Assembly (NCBI GenBank): GCA_964655245.1
Contig: CAZZLQ010000002.1
Span: 18,310 to 82,309, forward strand
Direction: 5' to 3'
From: JBEIHI01 sp964655245
GTDB taxonomy: Bacteria; Bdellovibrionota; UBA2394
Length of the DNA stretch: 64,000 bases
The translations under genes and the position numbers were made by a program. Every line of letters starts with the position of its first letter. The stretch's first letter is position 1. Of the stretch, positions 16,720 through 24,494 are shown piece by piece. The notes beneath the pieces are model-generated. The model was not told where the DNA came from and did not search any database. It saw only the letters and a program-made list of their open reading frames with translations.

Positions 16720-19122
16720 CTAAATATCCAAATTCCTTACACGAAGAGCGTTGGCTTCAATAAACTGTCGTCGATCCTCTACCTCATCTCCCATGAGGGT
16801 GGTGAACAAGGCATCCGCCTGCACCGCATCATCCACATTCACCTTAAGCAAAGTTCGTTTCTCAGGATTCATGGTCGTCTCCCAGAGCTGGTCTGGGTTC
16901 ATTTCTCCCAAGCCTTTGTAGCGCTGGATGTAGATCCCTTTTTCAGCTCTCGATCTTACCGCGCGCGATACATCTTGAGGGCTTGCCATTGCAGTAGAGG
17001 TTTCCTCACCATCGAGTTGAGCTGGAAACTCTCCAAATCCTGCCACCTCTTTTGCCTGTTCAAACAACTTCGAGAGATCGCCCCCAGTTAGAGCTGACTT
17101 CTCCACCTGAAACTCGCGCTCATATCCCGCCTCAAAACATTTCACAGAGACAGCATCACCGCTGAGGGACACCGTATACATTTTCTTCAGCACAGCCTCG
17201 CTGAGCTCTTTTTGCAAGTTGGTCCAGAAGTCTGCTTTTCCAAAGATAGATATGTCTCGGGCTAAATGAATCAACGCAGTGGCAAGAAAATCCGTATCAA
17301 ACCGTTGATTGAGTTTTGCCACTCCATTGAGAAAGTGAGTGGCCTTTTTGACATACTCTTTAAATTTTTCGCTCTTAATAGAGGCTCCGCCTTTAAACTT
17401 CAGGCTAAGGCCCTCGACTCCTTCGTCGAGCAGAAAGCTCGACATCGCCTCTTCGTCCTTGAAGTACATTTCCTTTTTCCCTTTTTTGATTCGATAAAGG
17501 GGTGGCTGAGCGATATACAAATGTCCGTTCTCAATAATCTGAGACATCTTTCGATAAAAGAACGTCAAGAGGAGCGTTCGAATGTGCGATCCATCATGAT
17601 CCGCATCCGTCATCAAAACTATCTTGTGATAGCGGAGCTTATCGACTGCAAAATCTTCATCACCAATACCGGTGCCCATGGCCGTGATCAGAGTTTTGAT
17701 ATCGTCGTGGCCCAACATTTTGTCCAAACGCGCCCGCTCAACGTTCAGAATTTTTCCCTTCAAAGGCAAAATGGCTTGGTACATTCGGTTTCGACCAAGC
17801 TTGGCCGACCCACCGGCGGAGTCTCCCTCAACGATATAGAGCTCGCACAGCGCTGGGTCTCTCTCCTGGCAATCCGCCAGCTTTCCTGGAAGACCTTGAA
17901 AATCCAACGCGGATTTTCTTCTCGCTAACTCGTGAGCCCGCTTAGCAGCCTCTCGAGCTACTGCGGCATCAACGATCTTCTGAACGATCTTCTTCGCAAT
18001 TCCTGGATTTTCATCCATGAAGTATTTGAGATATTCGTGAGTTGCTGACTGAACGATCCCCTTCACTTCTGAATTGCCGAGCTTCGTCTTGGTCTGACCC
18101 TCAAATTGAGGATTAGGAATCTTGACTGAAATGATCGCACAAAGACCCTCTTTGCAGTCGTCTCCGGAAAGCGTCAGTTTGGAATCTTTGATCAAATTGT
18201 TTGCTGAAGCGTAGGTATTGATCGCTCGCGTGATTGCAGATCGAAACCCGAGCAAGTGCGTTCCGCCCTCGTGAGTGTTGATGTTGTTGCAATAACTAAA
18301 GACGGTCTCCGCATAAGTCGTATTGTACTGAAATGCGACTTCAACAATACATTTTTCCTTCTCTGTCTTGAAGGAAACAATGTCGTGGAGAGTCTGCTTC
18401 TTGTTGTTCAAAAACTCAACGAAGGACTTCACTCCGCCTTCATAAATATATTCTGTTTTCTTCCCTGCGCCTTCGTCTTCAAAAATAATCTTCACACCGG
18501 GATTGAGGAACGCAAGCTCCCGAAATCGAAGCGCTAGTGTGTCGTAGTTAAATTCGAGGGTTTCAAAAATTTCTCCGTCAGGCCAAAAGCGAATCGTGGT
18601 TCCGCGTCTTGAGGACGCACCCATAGACTCAACAGGTGTTATTGGCTTTCCTTGAGAATACTTCTGCTCAAAAACTTTTCCCTCGCGCTCAATCTTCAAA
18701 TGCAAAAGTTTGGACAAAGCATTAACGCAAGAAACCCCGACCCCGTGCAAGCCGCCAGAAACTTTGTAGGCACCTTCCTCAAATTTTCCGCCAGCGTGAA
18801 GCACAGTCATGACGACTTCGGCGGCGTCCTTACCCTTCATTGTCGGATGCGGTCCAACAGGAATACCCCGACCATTATCGGAAACAGTGATTGAACCGTC
18901 TTTGTGCAAGATCACGTTGATGGTATTGCAATAACCCGCCATCGCTTCATCGATTGAGTTGTCGACGACTTCGTAGACAAGATGATGAAGACCCTGTTCA
19001 CCGGTAGAGCCGATGTACATGGCAGGCCTTTTTCGAACAGCCTCTAGGCCTTCAAGAACTTTAATATCTCCAGCGCCGTAGCTTGCTGATGGGTCCTGCT
19101 TTTTTGCGAGATTTTCATCCAT
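16720..19122 (-). CDS. gyrB: DNA gyrase subunit B
   Basis: ATPase subunit of gyrase, 800 residues. GHKL ATP site: VVDNSIDEAMAGY, DNGRGIPV and GGLHGVGVS; TOPRIM domain with EGDSAGGSA and DADHDGSHIRTL; tail with RYKGLGEMNPDQLW. The length and the extra segment after the TOPRIM motif match E. coli-type GyrB rather than the shorter Gram-positive form. Start placed at ATG 19122, which has GAGG 8 bases upstream; a TTG at 19134 would add four residues but has no better ribosome site. Gap to recF is 31 bases. Confidence 0.97.
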   Translation of the reverse strand: MDENLAKKQDPSASYGAGDIKVLEGLEAVRKRPAMYIGSTGEQGLHHLVYEVVDNSIDEAMAGYCNTINVILHKDGSITVSDNGRGIPVGPHPTMKGKDAAEVVMTVLHAGGKFEEGAYKVSGGLHGVGVSCVNALSKLLHLKIEREGKVFEQKYSQGKPITPVESMGASSRRGTTIRFWPDGEIFETLEFNYDTLALRFRELAFLNPGVKIIFEDEGAGKKTEYIYEGGVKSFVEFLNNKKQTLHDIVSFKTEKEKCIVEVAFQYNTTYAETVFSYCNNINTHEGGTHLLGFRSAITRAINTYASANNLIKDSKLTLSGDDCKEGLCAIISVKIPNPQFEGQTKTKLGNSEVKGIVQSATHEYLKYFMDENPGIAKKIVQKIVDAAVAREAAKRAHELARRKSALDFQGLPGKLADCQERDPALCELYIVEGDSAGGSAKLGRNRMYQAILPLKGKILNVERARLDKMLGHDDIKTLITAMGTGIGDEDFAVDKLRYHKIVLMTDADHDGSHIRTLLLTFFYRKMSQIIENGHLYIAQPPLYRIKKGKKEMYFKDEEAMSSFLLDEGVEGLSLKFKGGASIKSEKFKEYVKKATHFLNGVAKLNQRFDTDFLATALIHLARDISIFGKADFWTNLQKELSEAVLKKMYTVSLSGDAVSVKCFEAGYEREFQVEKSALTGGDLSKLFEQAKEVAGFGEFPAQLDGEETSTAMASPQDVSRAVRSRAEKGIYIQRYKGLGEMNPDQLWETTMNPEKRTLLKVNVDDAVQADALFTTLMGDEVEDRRQFIEANALRVRNLDI

Positions 19123-19153
19123 AATAACCCTCAAAACCTATCGATCTTGGGGG

Positions 19154-20296
19154 TTATGGGCAAGCCTCCAGATGGGGCGAATCGATGGTTTTTTCCGCTA
19201 AATCAATCACTTTAAAACCCTGAAACTGAGAGTGAAGAGCCTTCACTTTGCTGATCTCAGCGGTCGTTACAAACAACTGTCCTGGATAGTTCGAAAGATA
19301 GGTCACCAGAGCTTGAACCCGAGCATCGTCCAACTCAGAAATGATGTCATCCAAGAGCAAGATCGGGGTAAACGTTCGGAACTTTTTGGTCAGCTCGAGC
19401 TGTGCCACTTTGAGAGCAATCACAAGCCCCCTGATCTGTCCTTGGCTGCCGTATGTTCGAGCCTCCATATCCTGAATGAAAAAGCTCATATCGTCTTTGT
19501 GTGGACCTACCAGACTGTGTCCTGAAGCTATCTCTGCCTCAGCGTACCGATTCAGTTTATCCACAAGTAGCCTTTCGATTTCCTGTGCATCGAGACCTCG
19601 CGGAGAGCCTTCCAGCCGGTGTTCATACTGCGTTCTGACGAACTCCCGGACACCAAACAGACTTTGATAGATCGACCCTAAGGACTCATTGAGAATATCA
19701 ATCGTATCCGCCCTCTCGCGATAAATCGGAACTGCTGATTCAATCAATCCCTCAGTCCAGGGCACGAGCGAATCAAGAGGGGCTTTTCTATCCTTTAGCA
19801 TCTTGAGGAGCAAATTTCGCTGCTTCAAAATCTTCTCGTACTTTTTAAGAACCAAAGCAAAAGAAGGATTGAGTGAAACACACAGCTCATTCAAAAAGTC
19901 TCTGCGCGCCTCTGGCCCTGATTTAATCAAGGACAGATCATCCGGGGAAAATGTCACACTCCCCCCGATCAATGGATATCGTGCTTTGGAGGTGACTGCC
20001 TTTCCATCAATCTCGAGTCGCTTTCGGCTATCTTCCATGGAAATCAAGACTCGAGAAGCTGTCGGTTTTTCGAGCTCGGCTGCCACTGACGCTTGAGAAA
20101 ATGAATTCTGAACCAGTTCGTTTGATCGAGCAGACCGAAAGCTCTTAAGCTGAGTTAACAGACTGAGTGCTTCTAGAATTGAGGTCTTACCCACTGCATT
20201 AGGACCAACGACAACATTCAATTGAGGATGAAAATCACGAATAGAAAAATAAGAAAACTTTCTAAACTGAATCAGTTTGAGAGAAGAGACACGAAT
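19154..20296 (-). CDS. recF: DNA replication and repair protein RecF, apparent ATT start
   Basis: SMC-like ATPase that loads RecA at gaps with RecOR. Motifs: Walker A GPNAVGKTS, signature YGSQGQIRG, Walker B LLLDDIISELDD. The first ATG/GTG/TTG-type codon (TTG, plus-strand 20219-20221) would start at LNVVVGPN and remove the first beta-strands. The frame stays open upstream to a stop at 20309-20311, giving FIRVSSLKLIQFRKFSYFSI, which matches the RecF N-terminus. No ATG, GTG or TTG lies in it, but an ATT (20294-20296) is 6 bases after a perfect AAGGAG and would place VVVGPN within one residue of its E. coli position. About 380 residues. It lies 19 bases after dnaN. Confidence 0.9.
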   Translation of the reverse strand: MRVSSLKLIQFRKFSYFSIRDFHPQLNVVVGPNAVGKTSILEALSLLTQLKSFRSARSNELVQNSFSQASVAAELEKPTASRVLISMEDSRKRLEIDGKAVTSKARYPLIGGSVTFSPDDLSLIKSGPEARRDFLNELCVSLNPSFALVLKKYEKILKQRNLLLKMLKDRKAPLDSLVPWTEGLIESAVPIYRERADTIDILNESLGSIYQSLFGVREFVRTQYEHRLEGSPRGLDAQEIERLLVDKLNRYAEAEIASGHSLVGPHKDDMSFFIQDMEARTYGSQGQIRGLVIALKVAQLELTKKFRTFTPILLLDDIISELDDARVQALVTYLSNYPGQLFVTTAEISKVKALHSQFQGFKVIDLAEKTIDSPHLEACP

Positions 20297-20315
20297 AAAA
20301 GTCTCCTTCTAAATC

Positions 20316-21479
20316 CTAGTAGGTAGCTTCATTACCAAGCTGCATCGGCATGACAATATTGAGAGATCCGTCGAATTCCTTCCCTCGAATCAAACTCGGT
20401 GACAATACATCACTCAACTCGAGAACGACCTCATCTTGCTGTTGAAGCGCATTCAAAACATCCATGAAATATCCAGCATTAAAACCGATATCCAGTTGAT
20501 CTCCGCCGTAGTCGATTTCGACATCTTCGCGCGCTTCTCCAAGCTTGGGATTACTTGAAGAAAGTCTGAGTTTATCTTTTTCAAAGGTAAACTTCACTGA
20601 CCGTGAATGCTCTGCAGTGAGGATAGAAATTCGCTTCAATGAATTGAGGAGCTGGTCTCTATTGACCACAATTCGACGGTCATTATTCTTCGGAATAACC
20701 GGCGTGTAATCAGGAAACTCTCCATCAAGAAGTCTCATAAACAACATCGTTTGTTTATCTTCGTTCCAGAAAACAACATTGTTCTCGATGAAACAGCATC
20801 CGATTTTTTCACAATCCGACAAAACTCTCTTTAACTCTGAGAGACCTTTTCGAGGAAGAATGACACCTTTCTCGAGATTAATCTTTTCAAGGCCTTTAAT
20901 CTCCTGGTCCATCATTGATAGACGATGCCCATCCGTTGCTACCATTCGCAGATGAACTTTCCCATTCGACTTCACTTGTTCAAAGAAAACACCGCTTAAA
21001 TCATATCGAGTTTGGTCATTTGAAACCGCGAAAATGGTGTGATCAATCATTTGAACCAGACCGGACTTCGGCAAGTAAAATGACTTATCAGAGCTCGCCT
21101 GAGGTAACTGAGGAAACTCATCTGAATCCTGACCAACCAATTTAAATAAACTTTTTCCAGCAGTTAACTCGACCCAGAAATTCTCAAACACCTTCCACTT
21201 CACCATGGTGCCTGCTGGGAGTTCTTTCACGATCTCATACAGACTCTTCGCCGGAATAGTGATTCGGCACTGCTGAGAGACCTGTGCTGGATAGTCTGTT
21301 CGAATACCCACTTCCAAATCAGTGGCTGAAAAAACAATCTTATCGTCGTGAGCCTCTAACAATATGTGACTCAGAATCGGAATCGTATTTTTTCGATCAA
21401 CGATCGATTGAACACGCTGAAGTGCTTTTAAAAGTACTTCCTGATCAACTTCAAATGCACCGATCTGCTTGTTAGTCAT
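20316..21479 (-). CDS. dnaN: DNA polymerase III sliding clamp (beta)
   Basis: Ring-shaped processivity clamp, 387 residues, three-domain architecture. N-terminus FEVDQEVLLKALQRVQSIVDRKNTIPILSH and centre ATDGHRLSM are diagnostic; the end (SPSLIRG...YVMPMQL-type: LNIVMPMQLG) matches the family C-terminus. Start chosen at ATG 21479 (MTNKQIGAFEV) with AGGGA just upstream; the frame is open further upstream but that region is not clamp-like. First gene of the leftward run ending at atpE. Confidence 0.96.
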   Translation of the reverse strand: MTNKQIGAFEVDQEVLLKALQRVQSIVDRKNTIPILSHILLEAHDDKIVFSATDLEVGIRTDYPAQVSQQCRITIPAKSLYEIVKELPAGTMVKWKVFENFWVELTAGKSLFKLVGQDSDEFPQLPQASSDKSFYLPKSGLVQMIDHTIFAVSNDQTRYDLSGVFFEQVKSNGKVHLRMVATDGHRLSMMDQEIKGLEKINLEKGVILPRKGLSELKRVLSDCEKIGCCFIENNVVFWNEDKQTMLFMRLLDGEFPDYTPVIPKNNDRRIVVNRDQLLNSLKRISILTAEHSRSVKFTFEKDKLRLSSSNPKLGEAREDVEIDYGGDQLDIGFNAGYFMDVLNALQQQDEVVLELSDVLSPSLIRGKEFDGSLNIVMPMQLGNEATY

Positions 21480-21603
21480 AAAATCCCTAAACCAGGGGCT
21501 AGCTAAAGCTCCTTCGATTTCTTTGTAAACGCCTTTTTTCAGTCGAAAGTTGAACAATCTTCATTGAAAAAAATTGAAAAGATGGCATTTTAGGAGCTCC
21601 TAA

Positions 21604-21679
21604 GGGCCTGTAGCTCAGCTGGGAGAGCGCCACAATGGCATTGTGGAGGTCATCGGTTCGATCCCGATCAGGTCCACCA
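21604..21679 (+). tRNA. tRNA-Ala (anticodon GGC)
   Basis: A 76-base cloverleaf: acceptor GGGCCTG pairs with CAGGTCC (one G-T), D-arm GCTC/GAGC, anticodon stem CCACA/TGTGG with loop ATGGCAT giving anticodon GGC, and T-arm ATCGG TTCGATC CCGAT. The terminal CCA is encoded. It is on the strand opposite to dnaA and dnaN, between the origin and dnaN, which is an unusual place for a tRNA gene. Confidence 0.97.
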
Positions 21680-22181
21680 CTTTATCAACAGCCACTACTT
21701 CTAAAATTTAAAAAAACCTTCCTCCTTCGTCGTAGTAGGCGCCACTTTTCTGTTCATAAGATGTAAATATATGAAATTATTAGTTTTTTGTGAGGCCCCC
21801 CATGTTGATAGATCGTGTGTAGTTTCATGAGAAGGATGGTTCATCCACAGGTAGCCTTGTCCATAAACAGCGATGAACAATGAATACACACCCCTCTGTT
21901 GAAATGTCTGGAGCTATCAACAAGAAGATTTTCGCGGCAGCAATCTTATGTCGATTAAATAAACAAAGTTTGAAGTCTTATGTAAAAACCTGTGCATAAC
22001 TTTTCGTCAAATTAAAAAAAATCAATAATATCAAGTGCATATAACTTGAAAAGCCTGTGCATAAACCTGTGCATAAACCTGTTGATGGAGTTGTGTATAA
22101 ATGCAGTGCGGCACAGAATGAGGAGTTAGAAACACTTTGTGCACAGGTCATTGAACAGCGCGTCAAACGAGAACTTAATAT
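21680..22181. other. Chromosomal replication origin oriC (dnaA-dnaN intergenic)
   Basis: This 500-base gene-free stretch between dnaA and dnaN carries a DnaA-box cluster, all in one orientation: TGTGCATAA (reverse complement TTATGCACA) at 21991-21999, 22056-22064 and 22068-22076, and TGTGTATAA at 22092-22100. The 22056 and 22068 boxes are part of a 12-base direct repeat CCTGTGCATAAA. Weaker one-mismatch boxes lie at 21682 (TTATCAACA), 21841 (TCATCCACA), 21858 (TGTCCATAA) and 22137 (TTGTGCACA). An A/T-rich run at about 22009-22034 between the first and second strong boxes is the best unwinding-element candidate; further AT-rich patches lie at 21700-21716 and 21763-21790. Confidence 0.88.
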
Positions 22182-23624
22182 TTAGACTTGTTGGAAGAAT
22201 GCTTCGAGTCGATGAAGCCCATCTTTTAACATGGGCTCTGAGGACTTTGTCTTGTCAATCTTTCGAATGGCATGAAGGACCGTGGTATGATTTTTACCAC
22301 CAAACAAAGTGCCAATGTCGGGCAGTGAAAGGTGAGTATACTTTCTGCACAGATACATAGCTAGTTGGCGAGGAATTGCCAGCTGTCGATTTTTTCTCTC
22401 CGATTTCAAATCGGCGACAGAGATTTGAAACTCTTTTGCCACCAAACGCAGAATTTCTTCGGGATCTCGTTGGAAACCACCATCCATGTCGGGCAGATCA
22501 TGCTGCAAAACTTTTTTGCAGAGATCTAAATTAATCTCTGAACCCGTAAGAGACGCATAAGCGCTTAGCTTGATGAGAGCGCCCTCCAGCTCTCGAATGT
22601 TCGCTCGGTACATTCGAGCGAGAAAAAAGGCGACATCATTTGAGATCTCTATACCATCCATCTCAGCCTTTTTGATGACAATGGCTACCCTCGTCTCCAT
22701 TTCGGGGGCCTTGATATCGACGATCAATCCCATCTCAAATCGGCTTCGCAAGCGGTCTTCAAGGCCTTCAATCTGTGTCGGAGGGCGATCAGAAGAAAGA
22801 ACAATTTGTTTTTGATGCTCATAGAGAGAGTTAAAAGTGTGAAAGAACTCCTCCTGCACCCGCTCTTTTCCAGAGATAAACTGAATGTCGTCGATCACCA
22901 AGACATCGCAATTTTTTCGGTAGCGCTCTCTGAACTCCTCCATTCGACCAAACCGAATGCTTTCGATCATATGGTTCGTGAATTTTTCAAAGGTTGTATA
23001 GTGAACGCGCGAACCGGGGAACTTTTCTTGAATCTTAAGCCCAATCGCATTCATCAAATGGGTTTTTCCAAGGCCAACATCGCCGTAGATGAAAAGTGGA
23101 TTGTATTGTCGTCCCGGGGCTTCGGCGGCAGCAAAACAAGCGGCGTGCGCAAACTGGTTGCTTGCTCCCACGACAAACGTTTCGAAACCATACTTGGGAT
23201 TGAGCTGACTGGTCCCCGTGGGGGCCTTTAAAGCCGGAGATTTGAGGCCAGGGGCGTTTTGAATTGAGCGCTTAGCCATTTCCTCAACTGTGACCGAGGT
23301 TCGGGGTTTGGCCGTCTCGGTCGTAAACAAATCCGGTGCTACAACGAACTCCAGCTTAAATCGAGCCTGAGAGGCCTCATCAAAGATCTCCTGGATATGA
23401 TTCGAAAAGTGGTCAAACACCCAATTTCTCAGGAATTTGTCAGAAAAGCCGAGTAGCAGGGTCCGTCCTCGAGAGCCCACCAGCTTGATACGAGGCATGA
23501 AAGTCTGAAAATACTGAGGCCGCGTCGACTTCTCGATCATGTAAGACGAGGCTTTTTCCCATGCCGATTGCATTTCAGGTGTAACAGGCCCTGGAGCCTC
23601 TTGATTTTCGACAGACTCTTTCAT
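22182..23624 (-). CDS. dnaA: Chromosomal replication initiator DnaA
   Basis: AAA+ initiator that binds DnaA boxes and opens the origin. 480 residues. Domain I at the N-terminus (AWEKASSYMIEKSTRPQYF), a variable linker to about residue 135, then the AAA+ core with YGFETFVVGASNQFAHAA, Walker A GDVGLGKTHLMNAIG and Walker B VLVIDDIQFI, sensor region and arginine finger (LEDRLRSRFEMG). Domain IV ends with the DNA-contact signature GGKNHTTVLHAIRKI. Transcribed away from rpmH and toward oriC; the 92-base region between dnaA and rpmH must hold divergent promoters. Confidence 0.98.
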   Translation of the reverse strand: MKESVENQEAPGPVTPEMQSAWEKASSYMIEKSTRPQYFQTFMPRIKLVGSRGRTLLLGFSDKFLRNWVFDHFSNHIQEIFDEASQARFKLEFVVAPDLFTTETAKPRTSVTVEEMAKRSIQNAPGLKSPALKAPTGTSQLNPKYGFETFVVGASNQFAHAACFAAAEAPGRQYNPLFIYGDVGLGKTHLMNAIGLKIQEKFPGSRVHYTTFEKFTNHMIESIRFGRMEEFRERYRKNCDVLVIDDIQFISGKERVQEEFFHTFNSLYEHQKQIVLSSDRPPTQIEGLEDRLRSRFEMGLIVDIKAPEMETRVAIVIKKAEMDGIEISNDVAFFLARMYRANIRELEGALIKLSAYASLTGSEINLDLCKKVLQHDLPDMDGGFQRDPEEILRLVAKEFQISVADLKSERKNRQLAIPRQLAMYLCRKYTHLSLPDIGTLFGGKNHTTVLHAIRKIDKTKSSEPMLKDGLHRLEAFFQQV

Positions 23625-23715
23625 ACAACGTGTGCTTGGAAAGTTTACCTCGCGACTCCCTAGATAAAGGTTGATGAGGGTCTCGGGTCAAACTTTTTTT
23701 GGAGTATAAAAGAAG

Positions 23716-23865
23716 ATGAAAAGAACATACAGCCCAAGCAAAACCCGTCGCAAACGGACTCACGGATTTCTCACGCGCATGGAGACCCCTGGTGGTCGAC
23801 GGGCACTGAGCCGCCGAAGAACAAAGGGTCGTAAGCGACTGACGGTCTCTGTGTACAAAAAGTAG
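23716..23865 (+). CDS. rpmH: 50S ribosomal protein L34
   Basis: 49-residue, extremely basic protein beginning MKRTYSPSKTRRKRTHGFLT and ending RKRLTVSVYKK, with the central GGRRALSRRRTKGRKRL block. This is the standard L34 pattern, a few residues longer than the E. coli form (46). First gene of the rightward rpmH-rnpA-yidD-yidC run, divergent from dnaA. Upstream are a T-run and GGAGTATAAAAGAAG; the GGAG is rather far (11 bases) from the ATG. Confidence 0.97.
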   Translation: MKRTYSPSKTRRKRTHGFLTRMETPGGRRALSRRRTKGRKRLTVSVYKK

Positions 23866-23892
23866 TGTAATTTCAAAGCCCTGGGTTTGGCC

Positions 23893-24234
23893 ATGAGGCT
23901 CAGAAAAAAAGATAGACTGCTTAAAAGGTCAGATTTTAAGGCGCTTTTGACCGAAGCGCACGCCGGTCGTCGTGCGCAAAACATCCTCAAAATCGGTAGT
24001 TTCAGAGTGTATCGAAATCTGCAGGAGACCCCTGCTCGGCTCGGGATTAATGTTGCACGCCGAATTCTAAAGAGCAGCGTGGATCGAAATCGAGTGAAGC
24101 GGTGCTTGAGAGAATTTTTCAGGCTCAATAGAGATCGATTGTCCGGAGATTATTTGTTCAAGCTCGAGCGAGCTCCGCAGTCGCAGTCTTGCGTAGACCT
24201 TACAGCGCCACTGAAGCGACTGTTGAGTGACTAA
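23893..24234 (+). CDS. rnpA: Ribonuclease P protein component
   Basis: Protein subunit of RNase P that matures tRNA 5' ends. 113 residues, basic. MRLRKKDRLLKRSDFKALL start and the RNR signature SSVDRNRVKRCLREFFR are diagnostic. Start set at ATG 23893; a TTG at 23887 would add two residues without support. 27 bases after rpmH and 17 before yidD, as in most bacteria. Confidence 0.95.
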   Translation: MRLRKKDRLLKRSDFKALLTEAHAGRRAQNILKIGSFRVYRNLQETPARLGINVARRILKSSVDRNRVKRCLREFFRLNRDRLSGDYLFKLERAPQSQSCVDLTAPLKRLLSD

Positions 24235-24251
24235 ATATATAGAGGCGTTGA

Positions 24252-24488
24252 ATGATCAATCTGGTCTTGTTGCAGTGCGTTAAAATTTATCAAGCTCTTT
24301 CAATGGTGATTCACTCGGTAGCAGGTCTCATCGGGGTAGACACCCAGTGTAAGTTTCCCGAATCGTGCTCTCGTTATGCGGTGCGTCAGCTATCAGACAA
24401 AGATCTTGGATCTTTCCGGGCTGTTCAACGCATAGCGTTAAGGCTATTGATGTGTTCTCCGCTCTACGGACTTTTGGTGAAGGAGTAA
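24252..24488 (+). CDS. yidD: Membrane protein insertion efficiency factor YidD
   Basis: 78-residue small membrane-associated protein of the YidD family that assists YidC. The family core is visible: LQCVKIYQALSM, then CKFPESCSRYAVRQL (usually CRFxPTCSxYA) and LRLLMCSPLY (usually LLRCHPF). The Gly/Asp-rich C-terminal tail normally following HPF is largely missing, and an extra segment separates the N-terminal helix from the first Cys. It lies exactly between rnpA and yidC. Confidence 0.85.
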   Translation: MINLVLLQCVKIYQALSMVIHSVAGLIGVDTQCKFPESCSRYAVRQLSDKDLGSFRAVQRIALRLLMCSPLYGLLVKE

Positions 24489-24494
24489 TTCAAA

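Noticed and set aside
21590..21601. GGAGCTCC palindrome between dnaN and tRNA-Ala
   Set aside because: Short, no loop or T-run, and expected by chance.
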